From: CAYYOS01 sp964473355
GTDB taxonomy: Bacteria > Pseudomonadota > Gammaproteobacteria > Burkholderiales > REEB80
Reading direction: 5' to 3'
Assembly (NCBI GenBank): GCA_964473355.1
Contig: CAYYOS010000045.1
Location: 1-17,140, forward strand
Length of the DNA: 17,140 nt
Positions within the stretch are counted from its first letter, which is position 1; each line of letters starts with the position of its first letter. Below, one piece after another: positions 6,319 to 13,627 of the stretch. The position numbers and the translations under genes are program-made. The notes beneath the pieces are model-generated. The model had not been told where the DNA came from and made no database searches. It saw only the letters and a program-made list of their open reading frames with translations.

Positions 6319-6784
6319 GCACCTGAGCGGTGTTAGTGGCGCGTTCGGCCTTAATGCGCGAACCTAAGGCCTCATCATTTACAGCCATGATTTGCGCCGC
6401 AAGATAAGCGGCATTTTTTGCACCAGTTTTGCCAATCGCGACGCATGCCACGGGAATGCCGGCAGGCATCTGTACCGTAGATAGTAACGAGTCTATGCCA
6501 CGCAAGGAGCCCGCTTCGAGGGGCACGCCAATTACCGGACGGGTAGTTAAGGAGGCGATGGTTCCAGCCAGATGGGCGGCTAGCCCCGCCGCGGCAATAA
6601 AGACGCCGCAGCCTCGGGCGTCAGCATGAACCACAAAATCATGGGTTTCTTGCGGGGTGCGATGTGCCGAGGTAATCTTTACTTCCCAAGCAACACTCAG
6701 GCTAGTTAATGTATCCAGGGTAGACTGCATAATGGGTAAATCTGCGTCAGACCCCATTAATATTGCAACAAATGGTCGATTCAT
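6278..6784 (-). CDS. purE: N5-carboxyaminoimidazole ribonucleotide mutase PurE (class I)
   Basis: Rearranges N5-CAIR to CAIR in de novo purine synthesis; class I enzymes are octameric and normally fed by PurK. The 168 residues match the usual length. Motifs are MGSDADLPIM (10-19), TSAHRTP (38-44, with the proposed catalytic His41), AAAGLAAHLAG (64-74), and SLRGIDSLLSTVQMPAGIPVACVAIG around 93-118. SAHRTP and GSDAD point to class I rather than class II (AIR carboxylase). The start is ATG at 6784 with AAGG seven bases upstream. No purK lies beside it, although the two often form an operon. The 3' end overlaps the tsaC start. A candidate promoter lies in the 100-bp gap after purD. Confidence 0.95.
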   Translation of the reverse strand: MNRPFVAILMGSDADLPIMQSTLDTLTSLSVAWEVKITSAHRTPQETHDFVVHADARGCGVFIAAAGLAAHLAGTIASLTTRPVIGVPLEAGSLRGIDSLLSTVQMPAGIPVACVAIGKTGAKNAAYLAAQIMAVNDEALGSRIKAERATNTAQVLAKDRALQASLHA

Positions 6785-6845
6785 ATGCCTGCCTTATATA
6801 AAAATGGTGGGGCTACCAAGGGTTGATATTGTTGGGGGCATATTT

Positions 6846-6874
6846 ATCGTAAAGAGTTTGTTGATCTTTGTCTA
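6846..6874 (-). promoter_or_regulatory. Candidate sigma-70 promoter for purE-tsaC-hemF
   Basis: On the minus strand TAGACA (6869-6874, five of six to consensus), a 17-base spacer and TACGAT (6846-6851, four of six) lie in the purD-purE gap, 62 bases before the purE ATG. Sequence match only; I saw no recognisable PurR operator. Confidence 0.35.
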
Positions 6875-6884
6875 TTTTATTTCC

Positions 6885-8153
6885 CTAGCGCTTTAGCGCA
6901 TGCGCGCCAATATCGCGGCGCAATTGCATACCCGGGAAATGAATTTCGTCGGCAATGTCATATGCGCTGCGCTGTGCCTGTTTAATGCTATCGCCTAAGG
7001 CCGTCACCGACAGCACCCGGCCACCATTTACGACGATATCGCCGTCAACCAGCTTGGTGCCGGCGTGGAAAATTTGGTGGTCACTATTATTTGGCGGAAG
7101 GTTATAAATTTTATCGCCTTTTTTAGGTTGTTCGGGGTAGCCGGCGGCCGCCAATACCACCGTTAGGGCGGCACGCCTATCCCATTCCGCCTCGATCTCA
7201 TTCAATTGGCCGTCCAGTGCGTGTTCTATTAAAGTGACCAAATCGCTTTTTAAACGCATCATAACGGGTTGCGTTTCAGGGTCGCCCAAGCGGCAGTTGT
7301 ACTCCAGCACTTTAAGATTATTTTCGGCATCGATCATGAGGCCAGCATATAAAAATCCTATGTAGGGCAAACCTTCCTCAGCCATGCCTTGCAAGGTAGG
7401 GACCATTACTTCCCGCATAATCCTGGCGTGCAAGCCTGGCGTTATCACCGGTGCGGGAGAATAGGCACCCATGCCCCCGGTATTGGGGCCGCGATCATTG
7501 TCGAGCAAACGCTTATGATCTTGACTGGTAGCTAGGGGCAAAATAGTGTGTCCGTCTACCATGGCCATAAAACTTACTTCCTCACCCTGCAGGTACCCTT
7601 CGATGAGGATGGTGGCGCGAATATCGGCCGCTTGGCCCATCGCCAGCAAGTTATCGATCGCCTCGTGGGCTTCTGTCAAGGTGGTGGCTACTACCACCCC
7701 TTTGCCCGCCGCCAGGCCATCGGCCTTAATCACGATAGGCGCTTTTTGCGTGTCGAGATAACTGTGCGCCGTAGCCGCATCGCTAAAACAGCGATACTCC
7801 GCCGTGGGGATGTGGTGACGCAACATGAACGCTTTGGCAAAACTCTTGGAACTTTCCAGTTGGGTTGCCTGTTGGGTCGGCCCAAAAATTCGCAGCCCCC
7901 CCGCCTGAAAGGCATCCACCACACCGCCGGCCAGCGGGGCTTCCGGCCCGACGACGGTAAAGGCAATGTCTTCGCGGCGGGCGAATTCTATTAAGTCCGC
8001 GTGGCTTGTCAATTCGACGTTACAAAGATCGGGATGGGCAGCTGTACCGGCGTTACCCGGCGCTACATAAATTTTTTGAATACGCGGGCTTTGCGCCAGC
8101 TTCCATGCGAGCGCATGTTCCCGGCCGCCCCCGCCAATCACCAGTATTTTCAT
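6885..8153 (-). CDS. purD: Phosphoribosylamine-glycine ligase (GARS)
   Basis: ATP-dependent ligation of glycine to 5-phosphoribosylamine, the second step of purine synthesis; a cytoplasmic ATP-grasp enzyme. The 422 residues compare with 429 in E. coli. The N-terminal nucleotide-fold segment MKILVIGGGGREHALAWKL is typical. It is followed by VVGPEAPLAGG (68-77), the ATP-grasp glycine loop KADGLAAGKGVVVA (143-156), the signature DHKRLLDNDRGPNTGGMGAY (212-231), and EYNCRLGDPETQPVM (284-298) with metal-binding residues. The ATG at 8153 overlaps the purH TGA as ATGA, indicating translational coupling. It is the last gene of dusB-fis-purH-purD; no convincing intrinsic terminator follows. Confidence 0.97.
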   Translation of the reverse strand: MKILVIGGGGREHALAWKLAQSPRIQKIYVAPGNAGTAAHPDLCNVELTSHADLIEFARREDIAFTVVGPEAPLAGGVVDAFQAGGLRIFGPTQQATQLESSKSFAKAFMLRHHIPTAEYRCFSDAATAHSYLDTQKAPIVIKADGLAAGKGVVVATTLTEAHEAIDNLLAMGQAADIRATILIEGYLQGEEVSFMAMVDGHTILPLATSQDHKRLLDNDRGPNTGGMGAYSPAPVITPGLHARIMREVMVPTLQGMAEEGLPYIGFLYAGLMIDAENNLKVLEYNCRLGDPETQPVMMRLKSDLVTLIEHALDGQLNEIEAEWDRRAALTVVLAAAGYPEQPKKGDKIYNLPPNNSDHQIFHAGTKLVDGDIVVNGGRVLSVTALGDSIKQAQRSAYDIADEIHFPGMQLRRDIGAHALKR

Positions 8154-9712
8154 GCGTGGCGGAAGTGGCGCACGCCGGTAAAAATCATGGCGACATGTTG
8201 AGCGTTAGCCGCATCGATGACTTCCTGATCACGAAGACTGCCCCCGGGTTGTATTATGGCGGTGGCACCCGCTTTGGCGATTACGTCCAAGCCATCGCGA
8301 AAAGGAAAAAAGGCGTCTGAGGCCGCAACACTGCCCTTTAAATTTAACCCGGCTTCTGCGGCTTTTAGCACTGCGATTTTAGTACTATCGATTCGACTCA
8401 TCTGACCCGCGCCTATACCTAAGGTCTGCCCGGCCGCTGCAAATACAATGGCGTTAGACTTTACAAATTTTGCGACCTTCCAAGCAAACAATAAATCGTC
8501 GTGTTGGGCTTGGTTGGGTGTCGTTTCCGTGACCACCTGCAGAGAAGGATTGCTCTCGATATCCGGCGTTTGCACCAAAAGCCCGCCACCTACACGAAGC
8601 AAATCCAAGGCATTGTGTCCCTCCCCTAAGGGAATTTCTAATACCCGCAGATTAGGCTTTTGCGCCAATATTTTTTTTGCGGCCTCGTCATATCCCGGCG
8701 CGATTAATACCTCTAAAAAGAGTTTGATCACTTGCTCTGCGGTGTCGCTATCCAGATTGCGGTTAAACGCCACAATGCCGCCAAAGGCCGAGGTGGGGTC
8801 CGTCGCCAATGCTTTTTGGTAGGCTAATGCGATGCTTTGCGCTATGGCGACCCCACAGGGGTTGGCGTGTTTAACGATAACACAGGCGGGTTGCTCAAAG
8901 GCCTTGACGCATTCCCAGGCTGCATTGGCGTCGGCGATATTGTTATAGGAAAGCGCCTTGCCTTGCAAGGCGCGGTAATGGGCGAGGCTGCCGGGGGGTG
9001 GCACAAGGTCGCTATAAAATGCTGCCGCCTGGTGCGGGTTTTCACCGTAACGCAGCACGTGAACTTTTTTAAAATGTAAGGCTAAATTCTCCGGAAATAA
9101 ATCTGGTTCTACTATGTTGCCATTCAGATATTGGCTAATGGCCAAATCATAGTTAGCGGTATGCGTGAAGGCTTTTTTCGCTAAAGCGAAACGCGTTGCG
9201 TAACAAACCGTGCCGTTATTTAGCTCTAGCTCGCGGGTTAGCTCCGCATAATCGCCGGGATTAGTTACGACGGTCGCATGGACAAAATTCTTTGCAGCAC
9301 TGCGAATAAGCGCGGGACCGCCTATATCGATATTTTCGATGGCGTCCGCCAACGTACAATCCGGTTTCGCTATGGTTTCCTTAAACGGGTAGAGGTTGAC
9401 GATTACCAAATTAAGCGAGGGTATTCCCGCAGCATCCATTTGGTCTCGGTGTTCCGGCACATCGGGGCATCCCAATATACCGCCGTGAATTTTGGGATGC
9501 AACGTTTTAACGCGGCCGCCGAGCATTTCCGGAAAGCCAGTGTAGGTCGCTACTTCGGTGACGGATACTTGGGCGTCGCGCAGAAGTTGAGCTGTCCCGC
9601 CGGTTGAAACGATAGACACCCCCAGCTGAGCTAAGAATTTTGCAAATTCGACAATACCGGTTTTATCGGAAACGCTTATCAGGGCGCTTACCAGTTTAGT
9701 GGACGCCTGCAC
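8150..9712 (-). CDS. purH: Bifunctional AICAR formyltransferase / IMP cyclohydrolase
   Basis: Catalyses the last two steps of IMP synthesis: formylation of AICAR with 10-formyl-THF, then cyclisation. Its 520 residues compare with 529 in E. coli. The N-terminal MGS-like cyclohydrolase domain (about 1-200) shows SVSDKTGIVEFA (13-24), STGGT (36-40) and GGRVKTLHPKIHGGIL (65-80). The C-terminal transformylase domain carries RYGENPHQ (221-228), SYNNIADANAAW (255-266), KHANPCG (281-287) with the catalytic Lys-His pair, DPTSAFGG, and QPGGSLRDQEV near the end. The start is GTG at 9712, whose first base is the last base of the fis TAG stop, so translation probably follows fis by re-initiation. The stop overlaps the purD ATG. 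Confidence 0.97.
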   Translation of the reverse strand: MQASTKLVSALISVSDKTGIVEFAKFLAQLGVSIVSTGGTAQLLRDAQVSVTEVATYTGFPEMLGGRVKTLHPKIHGGILGCPDVPEHRDQMDAAGIPSLNLVIVNLYPFKETIAKPDCTLADAIENIDIGGPALIRSAAKNFVHATVVTNPGDYAELTRELELNNGTVCYATRFALAKKAFTHTANYDLAISQYLNGNIVEPDLFPENLALHFKKVHVLRYGENPHQAAAFYSDLVPPPGSLAHYRALQGKALSYNNIADANAAWECVKAFEQPACVIVKHANPCGVAIAQSIALAYQKALATDPTSAFGGIVAFNRNLDSDTAEQVIKLFLEVLIAPGYDEAAKKILAQKPNLRVLEIPLGEGHNALDLLRVGGGLLVQTPDIESNPSLQVVTETTPNQAQHDDLLFAWKVAKFVKSNAIVFAAAGQTLGIGAGQMSRIDSTKIAVLKAAEAGLNLKGSVAASDAFFPFRDGLDVIAKAGATAIIQPGGSLRDQEVIDAANAQHVAMIFTGVRHFRHA

Positions 9713-9948
9713 TATTTTATTTTATGTAGTTTCATTTTTTTTCGTAGGGTATTGCGGTTTAACCCTAGCATATCAGCCGCCAATGTTTGGTTGCCCGCCG
9801 CGTGCTGCAGTACCTGCTCCAGCAGCGGTTTTTCGATACAATGCAGCACCATACTGTAAATTGCGCTGGGTTCTTCGCCGTCCAAATCTTTAAAATATTT
9901 GTCCATGGCGCGGCGCACACACACCGCCAACTCATTCTCATTGATCAT
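9712..9948 (-). CDS. fis: DNA-binding protein Fis, short form
   Basis: Nucleoid-associated protein that bends DNA and regulates rRNA, recombination and many promoters; acts as a dimer. It has 78 residues against 98 in E. coli, a short type known from several beta- and gammaproteobacteria. The C-terminal helix-turn-helix NQTLAADMLGLNRNTLRKKMK (53-73) is well conserved, as is the dimer helix ending PLLEQVLQHAAGN (41-53). The N-terminal beta-hairpin region that contacts Hin/Gin invertases in E. coli is largely missing. The ATG at 9948 overlaps the dusB TGA (ATGA). Position directly after dusB is the classic fis location; fusion to purH-purD is the Pseudomonas-like arrangement. Confidence 0.95.
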   Translation of the reverse strand: MINENELAVCVRRAMDKYFKDLDGEEPSAIYSMVLHCIEKPLLEQVLQHAAGNQTLAADMLGLNRNTLRKKMKLHKIK

Positions 9949-10952
9949 GCGGCTAGTTCATCCAAATAACTTAGGCGTTGGCCCTGTCCCCGCAACTCAG
10001 TAAAGAAAGCGTTAACCGTTTGCAGCTGCTGGGCAGTAGTCTCGAGCCGATTCATATGGTGGCGAAACTGTGCTGAACCTATCAAACCTTTGGTGTACCA
10101 CGAGATGTGCTTGCGAGCCATGCGCACGCCAGTGTACTCGCCGTAGAAAGCATACAAATCTTGCAAATGGTCTATTAATACCTGATGAATTTCGCTTACT
10201 TCGGGGGCCGGGGCAATTTGTCCGGTGGTTAAAAAATGTTGGATTTCGCGAAAAACCCATGGCCGGCCCTGTGCTGCGCGGCCAATCATGACGGCATCGG
10301 CTCCGGTATACACCAACACGTTTTGCGCGTCGTGCGGCGTATTAATGTCGCCGTTGGCAATGACGGGAATGCGTAGGCGCGTCTTCACTTCGGCGATCGT
10401 ATCGTATTCAGCGTGTCCGGTGTATGCGCAGGCGCGGGTGCGCCCGTGCATGGCCAACGCTTGAATGCCATTGTCCTCAGCGATCTTGCCGATGGTGAGG
10501 GCATTCTTGTGGTCACGATCCCAGCCAGTGCGAATTTTTAAGGTGACCGGAACCGGCACCGCACGAACCACTGCCTCAACAATACGCTGAACCAATGGTT
10601 CATCCTGTAATAGGGCGGATCCCGCCATGACATTGCATATTTTTTTTGCCGGGCAGCCCATGTTGATGTCGATGATTTCCGCGCCATGGTCGACGTTATA
10701 GCGGGCGGCTTCCGCCATCATAGCTGGATCCGCTCCGGCGATTTGCACGGAAATAGGGGTGGCCTCACCATCGTGATTGGCGCGGCGCTGGGTTTTTTCG
10801 CTGCCCCACAGGAGGGAGTTACTCGATACCATTTCGGAAACCGCCATGGCCGCGCCCATGCGTTTACACAAGATACGGAAAGGCCGATCGGTAACGCCCG
10901 CCATTGGGGCAACGATAAGTTTATTTTTTAATAGGTAGGGACCGATTTGCAT
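9945..10952 (-). CDS. dusB: tRNA-dihydrouridine synthase B
   Basis: FMN/NADPH-dependent enzyme that reduces uridine (position 17 in E. coli) in the tRNA D-loop. It has 335 residues against 321 in E. coli. The TIM-barrel N-terminus has APMAGVTDRPFR (15-26). NMGCPAKKICN (97-107) carries the catalytic Cys100, at the same residue number as in E. coli. LKIRTGW, AMHGRTR, PVIANGDI and DAVMIGRAAQGRPWVF follow, covering FMN- and tRNA-binding segments. The ATG at 10952 gives the family N-terminus MQIGPYLLKNKLIVAPMAG; no strong Shine-Dalgarno precedes it. It is first in the dusB-fis-purH-purD chain, 63 bp after the VanZ-domain gene. Confidence 0.96.
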   Translation of the reverse strand: MQIGPYLLKNKLIVAPMAGVTDRPFRILCKRMGAAMAVSEMVSSNSLLWGSEKTQRRANHDGEATPISVQIAGADPAMMAEAARYNVDHGAEIIDINMGCPAKKICNVMAGSALLQDEPLVQRIVEAVVRAVPVPVTLKIRTGWDRDHKNALTIGKIAEDNGIQALAMHGRTRACAYTGHAEYDTIAEVKTRLRIPVIANGDINTPHDAQNVLVYTGADAVMIGRAAQGRPWVFREIQHFLTTGQIAPAPEVSEIHQVLIDHLQDLYAFYGEYTGVRMARKHISWYTKGLIGSAQFRHHMNRLETTAQQLQTVNAFFTELRGQGQRLSYLDELAA

Positions 10953-11015
10953 ACTGGCATTTTTCGCGGGAGCCGCCCATTTTAAACTTAAATGCCAAGC
11001 AGCGAAAGCCGCGTT

Positions 11016-12062
11016 TTAAGCTTTCCTTGGTGCGAGCAGATAAAAGGCTAGCAAGTAAACTAATGCCAGCAGGGGCCAAATTTCGCTTAAGGCATGCGCG
11101 GCCCCGGTGAAATTAAACATGGAGGCCTTTAACTGCCAATAGCCAAAAAACTTACCCGCTTGGTCTCGCTCAATCCAGCTCCGCCATTGTAAAAATAACA
11201 GTAGCAGAAGCACGCTAATGCCGGCCAGGTATTTGTTCCCCGTGGAATTGGCGCGGAATGCGAAGAGCACAATCAATAGTGCAGCGACCGTACCCAGCAA
11301 AGGTTCGGCAGGTAACAAGCGCGACCAATTGAATCGATAGAGCAATAGCGTAGTTAGGGCGCGCAAACAAAATACGCTGACAATCAGCAGGGCGGCACCA
11401 ACCAAAGCGATACGCTGCGGCACCAGCAAAGCGACAAGTAAAGCCAGGCTTAAACTGGTTAAAGCAAATTGTAGCAATTGCTCGTAGTGCAACACACTCT
11501 GGGCTGCTTGCGGTAAGGGCCGAATTTCCGCCAATAAGCCCAAGGCTAGCACCGCTAAACCCACGCTGGTTAAGGTGCCCGGTAAAAACCAGCGTCGCCG
11601 CAACGCGCTTATCGAGCCGACCACTTTGGGCTGGGCAATGCTAAATGCGGCAAGCAAAGCGCCCAGTATGGCGCCAAGTACATTCGTGAGCCAATCCACC
11701 GGGGACGCGTGACGGCTGGCGATGCCCAGCTGCAATATCTCCATCGTGAGGCTTAAACATCCGGCATAAACCAATGCCCTTAGCAGCGATTTATTTAAGC
11801 TACAGCGATAATGAAAATACCATAAACTTAACATCCCAAGCGGGGTATAAGCCAAAACATTGGTCAACACGTCGGTGCGAGTGATGTAGCGCGGTTGCGA
11901 GGGGAAAAAAATGGCGATTATTTCGGCCCGAGAAAAGTGCCAGTCGGAAAAGGGATAGAGGCTGCCGAAAATAACCAACGCGGAATAAGCGAATAAAAAT
12001 ACGGCGGCGCTAAAGCGCGACAATATAAAACGAGGCTGCACATTTGTATTCTCAATTAGCAA
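11016..12062 (-). CDS. VanZ-domain multipass membrane protein with long C-terminal membrane extension
   Basis: A 348-residue inner-membrane protein. The first 140 residues form a VanZ-like domain: LYPFSDW (35-41), DVLTNVLAYTPLGM (64-77), then TMEILQLGIASRHASPVDWLTNVLGAILGAL (106-136), with the spaced E, Q, R, D, N and G residues of this family. The remaining 200 residues add several hydrophobic spans (about 164-177, 193-209, 218-236, 254-266, 281-290, 325-343) without a motif I recognise. The start is uncertain: TTG at 12062 has no good ribosome site, and GTG at 12041 (residue 8) is an alternative. The name comes from a teicoplanin-resistance protein, but most chromosomal homologues have no known role and nothing here suggests glycopeptide resistance. 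It lies between the symporter and dusB. Confidence 0.75.
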   Translation of the reverse strand: MLIENTNVQPRFILSRFSAAVFLFAYSALVIFGSLYPFSDWHFSRAEIIAIFFPSQPRYITRTDVLTNVLAYTPLGMLSLWYFHYRCSLNKSLLRALVYAGCLSLTMEILQLGIASRHASPVDWLTNVLGAILGALLAAFSIAQPKVVGSISALRRRWFLPGTLTSVGLAVLALGLLAEIRPLPQAAQSVLHYEQLLQFALTSLSLALLVALLVPQRIALVGAALLIVSVFCLRALTTLLLYRFNWSRLLPAEPLLGTVAALLIVLFAFRANSTGNKYLAGISVLLLLLFLQWRSWIERDQAGKFFGYWQLKASMFNFTGAAHALSEIWPLLALVYLLAFYLLAPRKA

Positions 12063-12135
12063 GCTTAAATGTCAATAGCAAGTGCCAATCGCCCCGGGTC
12101 CCCTGGTTTAAAACCATAGTATTTTGTCCAGTAAG

Positions 12136-13569
12136 TTATTGGGTAGCGAGGTTGGGGTTCGCGCGGGAAAAAATAGACCCGATAATCATGCCCGCGACGC
12201 TCATTAAAAAGCCGGCAAATTGAGGCGGAATATTGCCCTCAGGCATAAAAAATTCCATAGGTAACCAAACGGCTAAGCCCAAGCCTATGGCGAGATAGGC
12301 GCCCAAGGTCGTGGCGCGCTTCCAGTATAGCCCCGCGACTAAAGGCGTAAAGGCTACCACTAGGGTAACCTTGTAAGCGTTTTCGACCATTTGATGTATG
12401 CCGGTTTCACGGCTAGACGACCACAAAGCGTAAAGCGTGACACACAACGCAAAGGCCGCGACCACCCAGCGTGTCATCACTAAAATTTGGCGATCGGATG
12501 CGTCGCGCTTAGTTACCCAGCCTCGCAGGATGTTTTCGGAGATTGTTACCGAAGGCGCCAATAGCGTACCGGAGGCGGTACTCATAATCACCGCCAACAA
12601 TGCGCCATAAAAGATTACTTGCGCCATTAACGGCAGGTGACCACGCACCAACGCAGGTAGAATTTTTTGCGCATCTTCATCCAGCAATCTCGCCGTGAGC
12701 GCCGGGTCGATAAGGTTTGCCGAATAGGCTAAAAATAGCGGCACCGCCGCAAACATAAAATAAGCGACGCCGCCTAGCACGGTTCCCCATACGGCAACGT
12801 TTTCATTTTTGGACGAATTGGCGCGCTGAAATACATCTTGTTGGGGGATAGAACCAAAGCCCATAGTCAAGAGCCCGGAAATAAAAGCAAGCATTGCAAT
12901 AGCATTGATATCGGGCCAGAAATTAAATTTGTTGTTTAGCCGGGCGTGTTCAATTACCGGCGCCACGCCGCCAGTCAAGTCTGATACCAACCAAGCGATA
13001 TACAGTAACCCGATAACGATAATAATCATTTGAAAAAACGTGGTTAACGCCACCGACCACATCCCGCCATATAGGGTGTAAAGCAATACCACGGCCGCGC
13101 CGATAACAATACCTTGTGCCTGACTAATGCTGCCATCGGACAGCACGTTAAAAACCAAACCCAGTGCAGTAATTTGCGCTGAAACCCAACCGAGATACGA
13201 TAGGGCTATGGCCACACTCGCTAAGACTTCAACGTTTCGCCCAAAGCGCTGCCGATAAAAGTCACCAATAGTAAGTAAATTCTTGCGGTATAAGCGGCGC
13301 GCAAAAAATAAACCGAACAGAACCAAACACAAAGACGCGCCAAAAGGGTCGGAAATCAAGCCACCCAGATCTTCCTTAAGGAACGTGGCGGGTATGCCCA
13401 GGACCGTTTCGGCGCCAAACCAGGTGGCGAACACCATAGCGAGCACAATGTACAACGGCAGCGAGCGACCCGCGGTGATATAGTCGCGCGCATTATGTAC
13501 TTTAGTTGCGGCGTAAATGCCTATGCCGATTGAGACAACAAGATAAAGTATGACAAAGCCGATTAGCAT
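12136..13569 (-). CDS. Sodium:solute symporter (SSS family)
   Basis: A 477-residue secondary transporter of the SSS/SLC5 family (PutP- and PanF-like fold), expected to couple Na+ entry to solute uptake across the inner membrane. The N-terminus shows the diagnostic stretch KVHNARDYITAGRSLPLY (23-40), followed by ATWFGAETVLG (48-58). Conserved TLYGGMWSVALTTFFQM and GFGSIPQQDVFQRA segments follow, then AVIMSTASGTLLAPSVTISENI, a region that in this family contributes to the Na+ site. About 12-13 hydrophobic spans are expected; I counted these only roughly. The ATG at 13569 has AGGGGA upstream. The substrate cannot be assigned; neighbours (ubiB upstream, VanZ-domain gene downstream) do not help. 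Confidence 0.88.
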   Translation of the reverse strand: MLIGFVILYLVVSIGIGIYAATKVHNARDYITAGRSLPLYIVLAMVFATWFGAETVLGIPATFLKEDLGGLISDPFGASLCLVLFGLFFARRLYRKNLLTIGDFYRQRFGRNVEVLASVAIALSYLGWVSAQITALGLVFNVLSDGSISQAQGIVIGAAVVLLYTLYGGMWSVALTTFFQMIIIVIGLLYIAWLVSDLTGGVAPVIEHARLNNKFNFWPDINAIAMLAFISGLLTMGFGSIPQQDVFQRANSSKNENVAVWGTVLGGVAYFMFAAVPLFLAYSANLIDPALTARLLDEDAQKILPALVRGHLPLMAQVIFYGALLAVIMSTASGTLLAPSVTISENILRGWVTKRDASDRQILVMTRWVVAAFALCVTLYALWSSSRETGIHQMVENAYKVTLVVAFTPLVAGLYWKRATTLGAYLAIGLGLAVWLPMEFFMPEGNIPPQFAGFLMSVAGMIIGSIFSRANPNLATQ

Positions 13570-13627
13570 CTAGTGGTTCCCCTAGTCCAGTAAACGAAAG
13601 CGAAATCGTAAAGCCGGTCTTTCAAGG

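Noticed and set aside
7548..7994. 148-codon plus-strand open frame
   Set aside because: It lies antisense inside purD, which has complete family motifs on the other strand; it has no recognisable domain or ribosome-binding site.
9278..9607. 109-codon plus-strand open frame
   Set aside because: Antisense to the conserved cyclohydrolase domain of purH, so it is a shadow of that gene.
11016..12062. Glycopeptide (teicoplanin) resistance by VanZ
   Set aside because: Only the domain is shared; no van genes are nearby and the host looks Gram-negative.
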